From positions 26,565-90,564 of the forward strand of contig NZ_AYYR01000106.1 of NCBI RefSeq assembly GCF_001435975.1: 64,000 bases of DNA. The letters run 5' to 3'. The stretch comes from Secundilactobacillus collinoides DSM 20515 = JCM 1123 (lineage in GTDB: Bacteria; Bacillota; Bacilli; Lactobacillales; Lactobacillaceae). A model generated the notes under the pieces. That model did not search any database. It had not been told where the DNA came from and was given only the letters and a program-made list of their open reading frames with translations. Position numbers and translations under genes: made by a program. Below, in pieces: positions 20,168 to 31,395 of this stretch; within the stretch, counting starts at the first letter, position 1, and every line of letters starts with the position of its first letter.

Positions 20168-20686
20168 TTAGTACTCCATCAAACTAAAAATATCATGACC
20201 CTTGATCTTATCGCGACCATGGAGATCCTTTAATTCAATGATGAAGGCTGTCCCGACCACGATTCCACCCAAATCTTCGACCAATTGGATGGTTGCCGCG
20301 ATGGTGCCGCCAGTTGCTAACAGGTCATCAGTCACTAAGACCCGTTGGCCCGGCTTGATTGCATCTTTGTGCAGATAAAGCGCACTTGTCCCATATTCGA
20401 GACTGTAAGTTGCTTTAACCGTCTCTCGGGGTAGTTTCCCCTCCTTACGAGCTGGCGCAAAGCCAACGCCAAGTTCGTATGCGACTGGGCAGCCCACAAT
20501 GAATCCGCGGGCTTCTGGACCCACGATCATTTCAACGTTCTTGCCGCGGGCGTAATCCACCAGTTGGTCCGTGGCGTAACGGTAAGCTTCACCGTCAGCC
20601 ATGAGTGGTGAAATATCCCGGAACATGACGCCGGGTTCTGGATAGTCGGGAACGGTTGCGATGTAATCAGTTAAATCAATTGCCAT
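20168..20686 (-). CDS. apt: adenine phosphoribosyltransferase
   Basis: 172 residues, the normal size. It makes AMP from adenine and PRPP (purine salvage, cytosol). The PRPP loop is [16 protein letters not shown] (residues ~114-130), with [14 protein letters not shown] near the start and the purine-side loop [16 protein letters not shown] lies nine bases before the ATG. It follows recJ by 16 bp, so the two are probably co-transcribed, a common order in lactobacilli and other Firmicutes. Confidence 0.97.
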   Translation of the reverse strand: MAIDLTDYIATVPDYPEPGVMFRDISPLMADGEAYRYATDQLVDYARGKNVEMIVGPEARGFIVGCPVAYELGVGFAPARKEGKLPRETVKATYSLEYGTSALYLHKDAIKPGQRVLVTDDLLATGGTIAATIQLVEDLGGIVVGTAFIIELKDLHGRDKIKGHDIFSLMEY

Positions 20687-20702
20687 TTGAAAAACTCCTT
20701 TA

Positions 20703-23027
20703 TTAATCGGCCATAAAGCTGGACAACAGTTGTTTTAACGCCGCTGTCTCACTGTACAGTAGCTGTTTTTCGGTTTCAATCTGTGTTTGACGGGATTGAT
20801 AACTCGGTGCCGTCTCGATTTTTTGACTTGTCGGCTGTGCAACTGGGTTCAGGACCCCTTTTGCGATGGTTGCAAAGTGCAGTTCAGTAAAAATCTTGAG
20901 CATCAAAACGAGTTGGCTGGCGTCGATTTTGAGATAGGCGGCTAATTCAGCTAGCCGGTGGCCAACATCCACGTTTTGATGCGTTTGAACGAACCTAAAT
21001 AGTTTAGCATATTGTGCGCGTTCTGGCATCCCTAAAAGGTAATGACTTTGCTTCAAATAAAAGTATGCGACGATTCTGTCAGCCGTCAAATGGCTTAAAA
21101 CCCGCTGTAAATCAGCGATTGAGGCCGGACAGTCCACCAGAAAAAGCGTGTCGATTTTTTGATCAGAAATTTCTTGGCCAGCTGTAACTACGATACTTAC
21201 AGCTGTTGGCGGTAATTGCGTTCGGAGTTGCGCGTACAAGCGCTGATTGAAAAAGACGTAAGTCCCGGCCTCGCTGAACATTGTTTTGTGGAGCTGCTGC
21301 GTCCGCTTATCCTCAACAACCATACCGCTCACAGCAATATCTTTAACCATCAGCTGCATGTTCGTCCGGCCCTGCCAAACATTAATATCGATTTGTGCCA
21401 GGAGTTTGACCTGATCCGGTGCACTTGCCAGAACCGGTGCCAGTGCGCCCTGGCCAAAATCAATCGCATCAACGCTTTGACCATTGTCCGCCACTCGAAA
21501 TTTCAGGTGCTTGCCATCCGCTCCGATTGCTTTCACATTCTGCAATTCATCGGGATCAAACGCAAACAAAGGCACTGGATTATCCGTCCCAAACGGTGCT
21601 AACCGCTGCAACTGTTCGTACAGCGGTAATGTAACCTTATCTGCAGTCAAATTTGCGGCAACGTTCAGCTGAATCTTTGGCTGATCCGTGAGATGCTGGG
21701 TAACTGCACCGTCATCGAAAGCAGCCTGCAGGTCAGACAAATGGTCCGCTTTAGCGGTCATCCCGACAGCTCCTGCATGCCCGCCAAAGGCAACCATCAA
21801 ATCACGGTGGCCATCAAAAGCCTCGAACAAATTAAAACCGGCAACGCTTCTACCGGAGCCCTTTGCAGTATTATTCTCCGCATTTACGTTCAGAACAACG
21901 GTCGGTTTGCCTGTGGCTTCAACAACCTTGCTAGCAACAATACCAAGCACCCCTTCGTGCCAGTGTTCACCAGTGATGACGAGTGCCGGATGGGCGCTGT
22001 GCGCAGCATCTTGTGCCTGAGTTAAGGCCGTCTCACTAATGTCAGCAACGAGTTGTTGACGATATTTATTTTGTTTTTCGGTCAACTGTGCAAGTTCACT
22101 GGCACGCTGATCGTCCAAAGTAGTCAATAATTCCACTGCTGGTGCCGCGTCATCTAACCGTCCCAGGGCGTTCAACCTAGGGGCGATTCCAAACCCAATG
22201 GATTGTTCCGTCAACCGGCTGGGATCGATTCCCACACCCTGCATCAGGTTCACAAGACCTAGTCGATCCGTTTGCGCCAAGATTTGCAACCCAAGTGAAA
22301 CAAGAACTCGGTTTTCATCAACCAGCGGTACCAAATCGGCTACTGTCCCGATGGCTGCCAGATCCAATAACTCCTGAGGAACCTCTTCTAGCAAGACTGT
22401 GGCGACTTTAAAAGCAACCCCAGCACCGGATAAGCCGCCAAACGGATAGTTGCCGTCCGGGTGACGCGGGTGGATAACGGCCGCGGCATCTGGCAATTCT
22501 TCAGGCAGTTCATGATGATCCGTGACCACCACATCACAGCCGAGTTCGTTTGCTCGAGCAATGGCATCATGACCAGAGACCCCGTTATCGACCGTCACAA
22601 TGAGTTTTGTCCCGCCCTCAATCAAGCGTTCAAAAGCGACCGTATTTGGCCCATAACCGTCGACAAACCGATTCGGAATAAAGTAGTCCACGTTGGCCCC
22701 TAACTGGTCGAGCGTCTCGTACATAATGGCCGTGCTGGTCACGCCGTCCGCATCGTAATCACCGTAGATGGTCACCTTTTCAGCGTTCATAATGGCGGCT
22801 TGAATCCGTTCAACACCCTTCTGCATGTCATGCATAGTGAGCGGGTCATGCAACTGACTCAAATCGGGCGTTAAAAACGTCTGCATCTTTTCGGTCGTGT
22901 CGTACCCCCGGTTGATCAAAATTTGCGCGATCATCGGGTCAATCTTCAATTGTTCAGCTGCTTCCTGCGCAGCTGCTGCCGGCTGGTCAACGTGTTTAAC
23001 CTGCCAATCATAGTGCGAATCGATCAC
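20703..23027 (-). CDS. recJ: single-stranded-DNA exonuclease RecJ
   Basis: 774 residues. DHH-family motifs: [13 protein letters not shown] (~83-95), [19 protein letters not shown], and the DHHA1 region with [15 protein letters not shown] and [11 protein letters not shown]. The long C-terminal part is typical of Firmicutes RecJ. It degrades single strands 5'-3' in recombination and mismatch/base repair. The GTG start overlaps the stop of the LapA-like gene by four bases (GTGA), and AGGATGACGACCA precedes it. Confidence 0.95.
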   Translation of the reverse strand: MIDSHYDWQVKHVDQPAAAAQEAAEQLKIDPMIAQILINRGYDTTEKMQTFLTPDLSQLHDPLTMHDMQKGVERIQAAIMNAEKVTIYGDYDADGVTSTAIMYETLDQLGANVDYFIPNRFVDGYGPNTVAFERLIEGGTKLIVTVDNGVSGHDAIARANELGCDVVVTDHHELPEELPDAAAVIHPRHPDGNYPFGGLSGAGVAFKVATVLLEEVPQELLDLAAIGTVADLVPLVDENRVLVSLGLQILAQTDRLGLVNLMQGVGIDPSRLTEQSIGFGIAPRLNALGRLDDAAPAVELLTTLDDQRASELAQLTEKQNKYRQQLVADISETALTQAQDAAHSAHPALVITGEHWHEGVLGIVASKVVEATGKPTVVLNVNAENNTAKGSGRSVAGFNLFEAFDGHRDLMVAFGGHAGAVGMTAKADHLSDLQAAFDDGAVTQHLTDQPKIQLNVAANLTADKVTLPLYEQLQRLAPFGTDNPVPLFAFDPDELQNVKAIGADGKHLKFRVADNGQSVDAIDFGQGALAPVLASAPDQVKLLAQIDINVWQGRTNMQLMVKDIAVSGMVVEDKRTQQLHKTMFSEAGTYVFFNQRLYAQLRTQLPPTAVSIVVTAGQEISDQKIDTLFLVDCPASIADLQRVLSHLTADRIVAYFYLKQSHYLLGMPERAQYAKLFRFVQTHQNVDVGHRLAELAAYLKIDASQLVLMLKIFTELHFATIAKGVLNPVAQPTSQKIETAPSYQSRQTQIETEKQLLYSETAALKQLLSSFMAD

Positions 23028-23389
23028 TGGTCGTCATCCTTTTCCTTTTGTTCATGCGTAGGTTGAGTCGTTTTTGTTTGTTCAGCCACCGCTCCGGTAA
23101 TCCGGCGGTTATGTTGTTTAACGGTTTCCGGTTCCAATTTTGAAGCCGGCGCTTCCCCCTGTTGTTTATCTTGTCGGCGCTTTTGAAAGTGATTCACAGT
23201 CGTTAATAGAAACATCAGTAACGCACCAATAAATACCGCGCCCAGCAAGACAATCACCAGTGGCCAGCGAACGGTCACAACCCCAAAATTGATTGGTACC
23301 GGTGTCACGTTCAAAATGGAAAATACTGCAATGATAATAATCAAGATAATGCCCAAAATAAGCTGTCCTTGACGTTTCAACCGCATCAT
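23024..23389 (-). CDS. LapA-domain (DUF1049) membrane protein
   Basis: About 121 residues. Two close ATGs (23389, 23386) follow TAGGGGG, which includes the rnz stop; the longer ORF start lies inside rnz. Two membrane spans (LILGIILIIIIAVFSILNV, PLVIVLLGAVFIGALLMFLLT) are joined by the PVPINFGVVTVRWP loop typical of LapA/DUF1049. A basic and acidic cytoplasmic tail ends KEKDDDQ. It lies between rnz and recJ; its role is unknown in Gram-positives. Confidence 0.85.
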   Translation of the reverse strand: MMRLKRQGQLILGIILIIIIAVFSILNVTPVPINFGVVTVRWPLVIVLLGAVFIGALLMFLLTTVNHFQKRRQDKQQGEAPASKLEPETVKQHNRRITGAVAEQTKTTQPTHEQKEKDDDQ

Positions 23390-23393
23390 CCCC

Positions 23394-24338
23394 CTAGTCT
23401 GTTTGTCGGTCCTTATCAAACGGAATATCAATTAAATCAAAATCCTTGACCACTTTTGTCCGTGGAAAAATCGACTTCGCTTGTTTTTCAAGCTCAAGCG
23501 CCATCTTACCGGTGTACCGGGCCGAAATATGATTCAACAACAAACGGCCAACGTGGCTGTCGCGGGCGATTTTGGCCGCCTGCATATTTGTTGAATGGTA
23601 GTAATTATGAGCAAGATTCGCTTCATCCTTCGCAAATGTGCTTTCGTGAACCAGCACATCGGCATTTTCAGCCAAGACGCTGCTGTTAGGGGTTCGCCGC
23701 GTATCTCCCAGAATCGTGATGATCCGGCCCTTTTGCGCGTGGCCAATGTAATCCTGACCGTTAATGACGCGTCCATCCGGCAGCGTGACTGTCTTGCCCG
23801 CCTTTAACTGGCCATAAACGGGACCTGATGGAATCTGGTCTTCACGCAGCTTATCGACCATCAATTCACCTTGATGGTCATGTTCTTCAACACGATAGCC
23901 GAAACACTCAATTTTATGGTCAAGTTTACGCGCATAAACGGTGAACTTGTCATCGCGATAGATTTCGCCCTCTTCTTCAATCTCAACGAATTCGATATAG
24001 TAGGACAATTTAGTTTCGGAGACCTTTAAGCTCGTCAGCACAAAGTTGCGAATTCCCTTTGGTCCATAGATGGTCAGTTTTTCATTGCCACCTTGAAACG
24101 AACGGCTGCTTAACAGGCCCGGCAGCCCGAAAATATGGTCGCCGTGCAAGTGGGTAATAAATATTTTATCAATTTTTCGCGGGCGAATCGTGGTTCGCAA
24201 AATTTGATGTTGTGTCCCTTCACCTGCGTCAAATAACCAGATTGAATTCCGTTCTTCAAGCAGACGGAGTGCCAGGCTGCTAACGTTTCTAAATTTTCCC
24301 GGGGAGCCAGCACCCGTTCCTAAAAATTCTATTTGCAT
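23394..24338 (-). CDS. rnz: ribonuclease Z
   Basis: 314 residues. Metallo-beta-lactamase fold with the zinc motif [21 protein letters not shown] (in parts, ~63-83), the GTGAGSP start, exosite-like insert ([18 protein letters not shown]) and later ligands [15 protein letters not shown] and HS. It cuts the 3' trailer of tRNA precursors that lack CCA. It heads the rnz-lapA-recJ-apt leftward unit. Confidence 0.96.
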   Translation of the reverse strand: MQIEFLGTGAGSPGKFRNVSSLALRLLEERNSIWLFDAGEGTQHQILRTTIRPRKIDKIFITHLHGDHIFGLPGLLSSRSFQGGNEKLTIYGPKGIRNFVLTSLKVSETKLSYYIEFVEIEEEGEIYRDDKFTVYARKLDHKIECFGYRVEEHDHQGELMVDKLREDQIPSGPVYGQLKAGKTVTLPDGRVINGQDYIGHAQKGRIITILGDTRRTPNSSVLAENADVLVHESTFAKDEANLAHNYYHSTNMQAAKIARDSHVGRLLLNHISARYTGKMALELEKQAKSIFPRTKVVKDFDLIDIPFDKDRQTD

Positions 24339-24595
24339 TTAAGTCGTCCTCTTCTAAAGATAAGTCCGCAGCTAAAAGGTGATCAGTTACGCAATGGGCT
24401 TGCTACGGTCAAGTCTCATCGTTCACCTCAACCTTACAATTGTAGCATATGCGGACCCGTTTTTTGTGAAATAACGTCGATAAACTCAGCAATCTTTACC
24501 AAGGTTCGAAGAGTGCACGGTCTGGTGGTTCGGTCAAAGTACGGTATAATGGACTTAGATGATACACCACTTACTGCACAACTGAGGAGACTGGC

Positions 24596-24862
24596 ATGAA
24601 CTTAATTGAATTAAAGATCCTGACTGGCCATTTTGACCCGACATTGCGCATTGCAATCGACCAGGATCCGCTCATTCCGATAACGGGCATCAAACTGGAT
24701 CATTTAGGTCTGCATCTCCGGGCAGAGCCTGACCAGCCAGTGTTGAACATTCACGGACTGAACCGTCAAACACGGGAACTCAAGGGACAGCCGACCCTGT
24801 TTTATGAGGGGCAGCGACTGTATGGGTTCCGTCATAGTCAGCAGTGGCTGTTATTTAAATAA
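24596..24862 (+). CDS. hypothetical protein (88 aa)
   Basis: The ATG follows GAGGAGA. The product is beta-rich with alternating hydrophobic residues (MNLIELKILTGHFDPTLRIAI ... WLLFK) and has no cysteine or membrane span. It lies 14 bases upstream of the lipoprotein gene in the same direction. A small beta-barrel is likely, but I do not recognise the family. Upstream (24339-24595) holds the divergent promoters for this gene and rnz. Confidence 0.65.
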   Translation: MNLIELKILTGHFDPTLRIAIDQDPLIPITGIKLDHLGLHLRAEPDQPVLNIHGLNRQTRELKGQPTLFYEGQRLYGFRHSQQWLLFK

Positions 24863-24876
24863 GGGGGAATTGGGCA

Positions 24877-25641
24877 ATGAAACATCGCAATCAATTTTGG
24901 GTCGCCGGACTAGCGGTCTTAGCCTTAGTCCTGGTGGGGTGTCAACAAACCAGCACAAAGTCTCACGCAACATCGTCAAGCTCACAGACAACTGAATCAA
25001 GTCAATCGTCAGTTAAAAAAGCTGAGTCAGCAGCAAGTGCGTCTTCTTCGTCTAACACGACCGCCGCTACGATGAAAAACTATCAGGTCCCGGCTAGCGA
25101 AAAACAAAAGAGCACCTACGTGAAATCTGGACTGCTAACGATTCCGGGTGAGTTTTCTTACGACAAAGCAGGCACTAAACTAACTTTAAAGAAAAAACAG
25201 GCTACCAATCGAAAAACGACCAGTACTGGCTTAACCTACCAAATGGTCAGCACCAAGGTGATTACAAACAACGCGAAAACCAAGCAAGCCAAACAAATGG
25301 CGGAACAGGCATTTAACATTGCCACGATTCCAAATCCGTACCAGACCATTCAACTGAATTTTAAGATCAGCAATCAGTTGGATCAGGCTGTTCGGACAGA
25401 TGGCATCAATAAGGTAGTCTTTAACGGCACAAATACGGCATCAGGCGCCAGTGGCCTCAGTGACAGCAGCGCCGGGCAAACCATCCAAGCCCACCAGACC
25501 AGAACCTTCCACGCCATGATTTTAACTGGAACAGCTGATACAACCGTTTCAAAACTGGCCATTCACTTCTCCGGCAGTTTTTCAGCATCTGGTGCAAAAC
25601 GGGCTTCAGCACCAAAAACGCTCACCGTCACGTTAAGATAG
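24877..25641 (+). CDS. secreted lipoprotein (254 aa)
   Basis: An N-terminal lipoprotein signal: basic start MKHRNQ, hydrophobic VAGLAVLALVL and lipobox LVGC (Cys ~21). A Ser/Thr-rich linker (~22-65) follows, then a soluble domain that includes TSTGLTYQMVSTKVITNNAK and NFKISNQLDQAVRTDGINKVVFNG. The pattern (ion-pair-poor beta strands, NTKVITN-type motif) recalls DUF5067/DUF4352-type extracellular domains, but I am not sure. It forms an operon with the 88-aa gene and ends in a strong terminator. Confidence 0.8.
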   Translation: MKHRNQFWVAGLAVLALVLVGCQQTSTKSHATSSSSQTTESSQSSVKKAESAASASSSSNTTAATMKNYQVPASEKQKSTYVKSGLLTIPGEFSYDKAGTKLTLKKKQATNRKTTSTGLTYQMVSTKVITNNAKTKQAKQMAEQAFNIATIPNPYQTIQLNFKISNQLDQAVRTDGINKVVFNGTNTASGASGLSDSSAGQTIQAHQTRTFHAMILTGTADTTVSKLAIHFSGSFSASGAKRASAPKTLTVTLR

Positions 25642-25665
25642 CGATCAAATATTTCGATCACAACC

Positions 25666-25715
25666 AAAAAGGTTCAGCTTACCGTCTTATTCGGATGGTA
25701 AGCTGAACCTTTTTA
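25666..25715. terminator. bidirectional terminator
   Basis: AAAAAGGTTCAGCTTACC / TGGTAAGCTGAACCTTTTT, an ~18-bp stem with A- and T-runs, between the convergent lipoprotein and acyltransferase genes. Confidence 0.9.
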
Positions 25716-25756
25716 TGACAGAATGCGTAAGCACCCTGTTGATGACCTATACTCAC

Positions 25757-27667
25757 CTAAGAACTTTCCTGCGTTAAATGCTTCGCAACTAGCGCCGTAA
25801 AATACTTGTTCCCAGTCGGGTTCGGGTGAACGTTGTCGTTATAGAACCACGACTTGTGGTCGGCACTTAGCCCGTGCCAATCGATAACGGTCACGTTTGA
25901 GAACCGCTTGCTGGCTTGATTGATCGTTGTGTTTGTCTGAGTCTCCCAGTTACGGGTCGGCACGTGTGTTGTGACCCAGTATATATGCCGTTTCGGACCA
26001 ATGGCCTGAATGACATTGTTAATTTGCTGCGTTGTCATCGGACCGTTTGTCCCCAAGTTGATCAGCACGTTATGTGATAACGCGCCCTTAGCTTCCAACC
26101 CATGGATCTCAGAGGGCGCCTGCCAGACTTGACGCCCGACTTTAGCCATCACGTACGTGTTTGGAAAGACTTGTCGCAGGTCGGTCGACACATCGACCAT
26201 TACTGAGTCGCCAATCGCCGTCACCGGCATGTCCTTAGCGGTCAGCAACTGCTGCTTCGTCAGATCATAGGTCTTCGCAACGGTTTGCTGTTTGTTCGTC
26301 AGCTTAACGTTTTGATACTTGCTTGCTGCCACCTTTTTTTGAGCCTTTTTCTGCTTGGACAGCACGGTCTGATTATCCTTCGTCGCCGTTTTTTGGTTGC
26401 GTTGAATATGGTCTTGCAGCGTCGTTTGGCTGGCGGCTAAATGCGTTGGCGAAGAGGCTGCACCATAGAGGGCAATCACTGTGATCAAGCCCGCCGGTAC
26501 TGCCAGCCAACGCCGCCACCCGTACCGAGAATTACGCTGGGCACAAGCCTTGATCAACTGCGGCAGCTGACGGTAATGGTAGTGCCTTGTCGGTGATTCC
26601 AAGTACCGGTAGGACAAATCGCTGACAACCAGGATCAATACCGTTTCGATCAAGGCGTTCATCAGCGGATGTGCCGCAATGTTTGTGACCTTGGCCTCAT
26701 AAAAGATCATGATTGGAAATTGATAGAGGTAAATGCCGTAACTGCGTTTACCGACCCAGTCAAACAGCCGGTTCGTCAGTACTTGATTCATTACCCCTGC
26801 TGGGTGCGCCACTGTTGCAACCAGAACTGTCGATAGGAGGGTGAATAAAAACATCCCGCCGCGGTAAGTAAAACCGCTCTCACCTGATAGTTTAAAGAAT
26901 AGCAAAATAATCAGCAACAGACTCGCAATACCCGCCGCATTTAGTGCGTGACGCGCCTTATCCGGCAGATCCGTCTTCAGCTTGGTAGCGGGCCACATAA
27001 AAGCCAACCCAACTCCGAGCAGAATTGCAAACATCCGCGTATCGGTCCCATAATACACTCGATTGGTGTTTGCAGGATCGTATAAGACCGCCATCGCAAA
27101 GGCAGAAATGACCGCCAAGCCCATCACCAGATAGAAAATCGTTTTTCGTTGATGAAAGACGTACAGCAGGACGACCAAGATCAGTGGCCAAAACAGATAA
27201 AATTGACCTTCGATCGATAGCGACCAAAGGTGGGTAAACGGCGATTCACCGTTAAATCGGTCAAAGTATGATTGCCCGTGACCAATTTCCCACCAGTTAT
27301 AGACGTAAAGCAGGTTCGTCCAAATAATTGATTTTAAACTAACGAATAATGACCGCTGAAACAGCGTAATATACGCCGCCGTGGTCAAAACCATTGTAAC
27401 TAATGCTGGGTATAACCGTTTCATCCGGCGCCCATAAAAGGCCCAGATATCGATTCGCCCATTTTGCTCGTACTCCTGTAATAGCAAGTCCGTAATTAAA
27501 TATCCTGAAACAACGAAAAAGATCGGCACACCCAGATAACCGCCCGTTAGGCTGTAAGGCAGTAAGTGATAAACGATCACGCCGATCACGGCAATTGTTC
27601 TAATACCATCAAACCCTGAGATGTAGCGGCTGTGTTTCAACCGCTTGCTCCCACTTTGTTGTTGCAT
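25757..27667 (-). CDS. OatA-like peptidoglycan/cell-surface acyltransferase
   Basis: 636 residues from ATG 27667 (GGGGGAGA upstream). An N-terminal acyltransferase_3 domain with about ten membrane spans (start SGFDGIRTIAVIGVIVYHLLP; LWSLSIEGQFYLFWPLILVVLL) is followed by a transmembrane segment, a Lys/Gln-rich linker and an extracytoplasmic SGNH domain with block I AIGDSVMVD, an N in LINLGTNGP and DxxH-type NVHPN. This architecture O-acetylates muramic acid in peptidoglycan, giving lysozyme resistance; other surface polymers are possible targets. Confidence 0.9.
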   Translation of the reverse strand: MQQQSGSKRLKHSRYISGFDGIRTIAVIGVIVYHLLPYSLTGGYLGVPIFFVVSGYLITDLLLQEYEQNGRIDIWAFYGRRMKRLYPALVTMVLTTAAYITLFQRSLFVSLKSIIWTNLLYVYNWWEIGHGQSYFDRFNGESPFTHLWSLSIEGQFYLFWPLILVVLLYVFHQRKTIFYLVMGLAVISAFAMAVLYDPANTNRVYYGTDTRMFAILLGVGLAFMWPATKLKTDLPDKARHALNAAGIASLLLIILLFFKLSGESGFTYRGGMFLFTLLSTVLVATVAHPAGVMNQVLTNRLFDWVGKRSYGIYLYQFPIMIFYEAKVTNIAAHPLMNALIETVLILVVSDLSYRYLESPTRHYHYRQLPQLIKACAQRNSRYGWRRWLAVPAGLITVIALYGAASSPTHLAASQTTLQDHIQRNQKTATKDNQTVLSKQKKAQKKVAASKYQNVKLTNKQQTVAKTYDLTKQQLLTAKDMPVTAIGDSVMVDVSTDLRQVFPNTYVMAKVGRQVWQAPSEIHGLEAKGALSHNVLINLGTNGPMTTQQINNVIQAIGPKRHIYWVTTHVPTRNWETQTNTTINQASKRFSNVTVIDWHGLSADHKSWFYNDNVHPNPTGNKYFTALVAKHLTQESS

Positions 27668-27724
27668 GATTCTCCCCCGTTCTCCTTTAACCACAACCTA
27701 ATCAATATTCATTGAAAGTACTGT

Positions 27725-29023
27725 CTATTCAACGAATTCAAAGGTAAAGTCGTCAATTTGAACGAGATCCCCATTCTTAGCACCCTTTTCGCGCAAGGCA
27801 TCATCAACACCCATACCGCGCAATTGACGGGCGAACCGCAACGTGCTTTCTTCGTGATCCATGTTGGTCATCTTAAAGAGCCGTTCCAATTTTTCACCAC
27901 TCAGAACCCAAGTCCCATCTTCATCTTGTTCGATGGTAAAGTCACTGTCTGGTGTCGTTGGCAGATCAAGGGCTTCATCAAGATCATCCAGGCCCTTCAC
28001 TGGGAAGGCTGGTGTGTGATCAAGAATTTCAGCTGTTTTTGCGATCAATGGTTTCAAACCATCGTGCGTCACACTTGAGATGGCCATAATAATTGGCGTG
28101 TTTGGCAACGTGTGGTCATCTGCTAATTTGGCTTTAAGGTCGGCAAGGTTTTCCTTGGCGTCCGGCAAGTCCATCTTAGTAGCAACTACGATTTGCGGCC
28201 GATCCAGTAATGCCGGATCATACTTCTTTAATTCTTCATTGATCTTCAAAAAATCTTCGTATGGGTCGCGTTGTTCATAACCGCCCACATCAATGACGTG
28301 CAGAAGGACCCGCGTCCGTTCGATATGGCGCAGAAATTCTGTTCCCAAACCAACGCCGTCCGCCGCGCCTTCGATCAACCCTGGCAGATCCGCTACCGCG
28401 AAATCGTGGTCGACATCGATACGCACCATCCCAAGATTAGGCGATAGCGTTGTAAAGTGGTAATCGCCGATTTTAGGTTTGGCATCCGTAATGACCGACA
28501 GCAGCGTTGATTTCCCAGCTGATGGGAACCCGATTAAGCCGACATCCGCCAATAGTTTCAGTTCCAACCGGACGCGACGTTCCTGACCAGGTTCACCATT
28601 TTCAGCTAATTCCGGTGCCGGGTTCTTCGGCGTAGCGAAATGCACATTTCCACGGCCTCCGCGACCACCTTGAACGGCAACAATCTCATCATTTGGTTCA
28701 ACCAGATCGGCAATTACCGTGTTGGTCTCATCATCAATGATCGTGGTACCCTGCGGCACGATGACGATCTTGTCCTCAGCACCACGGCCGGTCATACCTT
28801 TAATGCCGCCATTCTGACCGCTATCGGCTTTGAATTTTTGGTTATACCGAAAATCCATCAGCGTCCGCAAGCCGGTGTTGACCCGAAAGATCACACTGCC
28901 GCCTCGGCCACCATCGCCACCGGCAGGTCCGCCGTTTGGCTCATACTTTTCACGCCGGAACGCAACCATGCCGTTGCCGCCGTTTCCTGCTTTTAAATTA
29001 ATCGTTACTTGATCTACAAACAT
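27725..29023 (-). CDS. obgE: Obg GTPase
   Basis: 432 residues. Glycine-rich OBG fold (residues 1-158, many GG repeats such as [12 protein letters not shown]), G domain with GFPSAGKST (P-loop, ~166), DLPGLIEGA (G3) and TKMD (G4), and a C-terminal OCT domain (~350-432). It takes part in large-subunit ribosome assembly and stress control. GGAGAAAAATAT precedes the ATG. It is flanked by the acyltransferase and uvrC on the same strand. Confidence 0.97.
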   Translation of the reverse strand: MFVDQVTINLKAGNGGNGMVAFRREKYEPNGGPAGGDGGRGGSVIFRVNTGLRTLMDFRYNQKFKADSGQNGGIKGMTGRGAEDKIVIVPQGTTIIDDETNTVIADLVEPNDEIVAVQGGRGGRGNVHFATPKNPAPELAENGEPGQERRVRLELKLLADVGLIGFPSAGKSTLLSVITDAKPKIGDYHFTTLSPNLGMVRIDVDHDFAVADLPGLIEGAADGVGLGTEFLRHIERTRVLLHVIDVGGYEQRDPYEDFLKINEELKKYDPALLDRPQIVVATKMDLPDAKENLADLKAKLADDHTLPNTPIIMAISSVTHDGLKPLIAKTAEILDHTPAFPVKGLDDLDEALDLPTTPDSDFTIEQDEDGTWVLSGEKLERLFKMTNMDHEESTLRFARQLRGMGVDDALREKGAKNGDLVQIDDFTFEFVE

Positions 29024-29136
29024 ATATTTTTCTCCATAACTCTTCTATACTCAGTTACCTTGCCTGTGCCATTATCTAATGAATCCAACAAAATTACCAT
29101 ATAAATTGGCATATTTTTCCTGAAAATGGGAAAAAA

Positions 29137-30936
29137 CTAATTTTCAGCCTTTTCAGTGGCATCTTTTGCCAAGGTTAGTTTGATCGTATCAACCACCGTG
29201 TGTGAAATACCGAGTTTCAGCAACTCTTCCGGGTCAGCTTCAGCAATCTTAGGCAGCGACCCAAATTTTCGTAACAGCTTTGTCCGCGTCTTTGGCCCAA
29301 CACCTGGAATGTCGTCCAGCCGCGAGCTTAAGGAATGCTTCGTATGCACCTGTCTGTGGAAGGTGATTGCAAACCGGTGAACTTCGTCTTGAATCCGTTG
29401 CAGCAAATAAAAGCCCTGCGATTTTGGATCAAGGTGCATCGGCGTGTCGTTGACCTCTGACAGTAAGTCGGCCGTCTTATGTTTATCGTTTTTGACCATG
29501 GCAGCAACCGGCACACTCAACCCCAGTTCATTTTCCAAAACGTCCCGGGCTGCGTCTAACTGAATGTCACCGCCATCCATCAAGATCAGATCAGGTAATT
29601 CAGTATGTTCTTTGAGCACCCGGCTGTAGCGCCGCCGAATCACTTCTCTGGTGCTGGCAGCTTCATCCGCGTGGTCAACGGTTTTAAGTTTATATTTCCG
29701 GTAGAGTTTTTTATTCGGTTGGCCATCCACAAAGACCACCATGGCTGACACAAGGTCGGCACCTTGAATATGCGAATGATCAAAGGCCTCGATCTTATGC
29801 CCCGGCCGAATCCCAAGCGCATCGGTAATTTCCTTCATGGCACCAGTCGTTTTTTGCTCATCCAGCTCCAGTAACCGGAATTTTTCTTCCAAAACCAAAC
29901 GGGCATTTTTACCGGCCATGTCCAGTAAAGCGCGTTTTTCACCCCGTTGCGGTGTTCTAAATGGTACGCCGAGGACGTTGCTCAAGACATCCTTAGGCAT
30001 CTCCTCTGGGACTAGAATTTCCTTTGGCAGCACGCTATTGCGCCGGTTATAAAACTGGGTAATAAAACTGCTCATTTCTGAAACCGCATCGTCCACGATT
30101 GGGAACAAACGCTTCTCACGTTTGATCAAGCGTGTCTGGCGAATAAAGAAGATCTGCACCGACAACCAGCCCTTATCAAGGTAAAAGTTAAAAATATCCC
30201 GTGGGGTCTTATCCGTTGAGATGATCTTCTGTTTTTCGACCGTCACTTCAATGTAGTGCATTTGGTCACGAATGTCAGCCGCCCGTTCAAATTCCAATTT
30301 GTCTGAAGCAGTTTTCATCTGACCATTTAAATGCCGTTTGACTTCCGCAACGTTGCCATTCAGGAACGACTTGATTCGGTCAATCTGTTTTGCATATTCC
30401 TCTTCTGGCACTTCTTTAAAGCAGGCACCTAAGCATTGCCCCATGTGGTAGTACAGGCACGGCCGGTGCTGAAAGCCATTGCAGCGCCGTAATGGGTAAA
30501 CTTTTTGAAGAAAGTGCAGGGTCTCTTCAGCCGCGTAAACGTTGGGATAGGGACCGAAGTAGTACCCGCCGTCCTTTCGCACCTGACTGACAATTTTTGT
30601 CTCTGGATCCCGCTCATTGGTAATTTTAATGTAGGGGTACCCAGTCCCCTGTTTTAATTTAATATTGTAATGCGGCTGATGCTTTTGAATCATCGTAATT
30701 TCCAACAGGAAGGCTTCCTTATCATTGGAAACGATGATGGTCTCAAAATCCGCAATTTCAGACACTAACCGGGCCGTTTTGCCTTCGTGGCTGCTCTTAA
30801 AATACGAGCGGACCCGGTTCTTAAGGTTTTTGGCTTTACCGACATAGATGATGTGCCCGTTGATGTTTTTCATCATGTAGATTCCCGGCAGATCAGGCAG
30901 TAATGCCAGCTTATGCTCTAAATATTCAGATGCCAA
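29137..30936 (-). CDS. uvrC: excinuclease ABC subunit C
   Basis: About 599 residues from a TTG at 30936; AAGGAGGGCG lies five bases upstream, while the ORF reads open further without a ribosome site. GIY-YIG domain (GIYMMKNINGHIIYVGKAKNLKNRV in pieces), central UVR domain with cysteines (CNGFQHRPCLYYHMGQC), RNase H-like nuclease core (EAFDHSHIQGADLVSAMV; LILMDGG) and a C-terminal helix-hairpin-helix (DIPGVGPKTRTKLL). It makes the dual incision in nucleotide excision repair. Confidence 0.96.
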   Translation of the reverse strand: MASEYLEHKLALLPDLPGIYMMKNINGHIIYVGKAKNLKNRVRSYFKSSHEGKTARLVSEIADFETIIVSNDKEAFLLEITMIQKHQPHYNIKLKQGTGYPYIKITNERDPETKIVSQVRKDGGYYFGPYPNVYAAEETLHFLQKVYPLRRCNGFQHRPCLYYHMGQCLGACFKEVPEEEYAKQIDRIKSFLNGNVAEVKRHLNGQMKTASDKLEFERAADIRDQMHYIEVTVEKQKIISTDKTPRDIFNFYLDKGWLSVQIFFIRQTRLIKREKRLFPIVDDAVSEMSSFITQFYNRRNSVLPKEILVPEEMPKDVLSNVLGVPFRTPQRGEKRALLDMAGKNARLVLEEKFRLLELDEQKTTGAMKEITDALGIRPGHKIEAFDHSHIQGADLVSAMVVFVDGQPNKKLYRKYKLKTVDHADEAASTREVIRRRYSRVLKEHTELPDLILMDGGDIQLDAARDVLENELGLSVPVAAMVKNDKHKTADLLSEVNDTPMHLDPKSQGFYLLQRIQDEVHRFAITFHRQVHTKHSLSSRLDDIPGVGPKTRTKLLRKFGSLPKIAEADPEELLKLGISHTVVDTIKLTLAKDATEKAEN

Positions 30937-31308
30937 TGCACGCCCTCCTTTATCACTTGATGCGCTCAATATCGCAATTGTTCAGAACACTCATTATAGC
31001 GCGAATGCGTGTTTGGTTCAACGGATTAGGATGTGATGACGAAGTGAACCAGATTCAGATGCTCGTGCCGTTGTGTGCCACCCTTTGAGACAGCGCAGTC
31101 ATGAATACAGTGACACGATAATGAGACTAATGCTGACCAGCCGTCGCTCGATTCTTCTTTGTCACTGAGGCCATTATCTGACCATGATGATTGCGGCGCT
31201 GCCTCTGGGGCAGCCGTACGTTCACCCGGTGAAACAAAGCGCCCTTCTTAACCCTTATCTATTAAGCAACAATGACAGCAAAATGCAAAACACGACAAAC
31301 TTGATTGC
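30937..31308. other. intergenic stretch upstream of uvrC
   Basis: About 370 bases without a supported ORF. The right part near 31309-31362 is the terminator of the glutamine-type ABC operon; the rest must carry the uvrC promoter, which I could not pin down. Confidence 0.5.
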
Positions 31309-31362
31309 AAAAAACAACTCTGGCAAAAATTCCAGATTCGGAAAAGTCTGCCAGAGTTGTTT
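31309..31362 (-). terminator. terminator of the amino-acid ABC operon
   Basis: On the minus strand AAACAACTCTGGCA ... TGCCAGAGTTGTTTTTT, a 14-bp stem with T-run. The ACTCTGGCA arm is also used in the large palindrome near 53.05 kb. Confidence 0.85.
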
Positions 31363-31395
31363 AATGCATTACTGTCTCAAATAATTGTTTCTGCG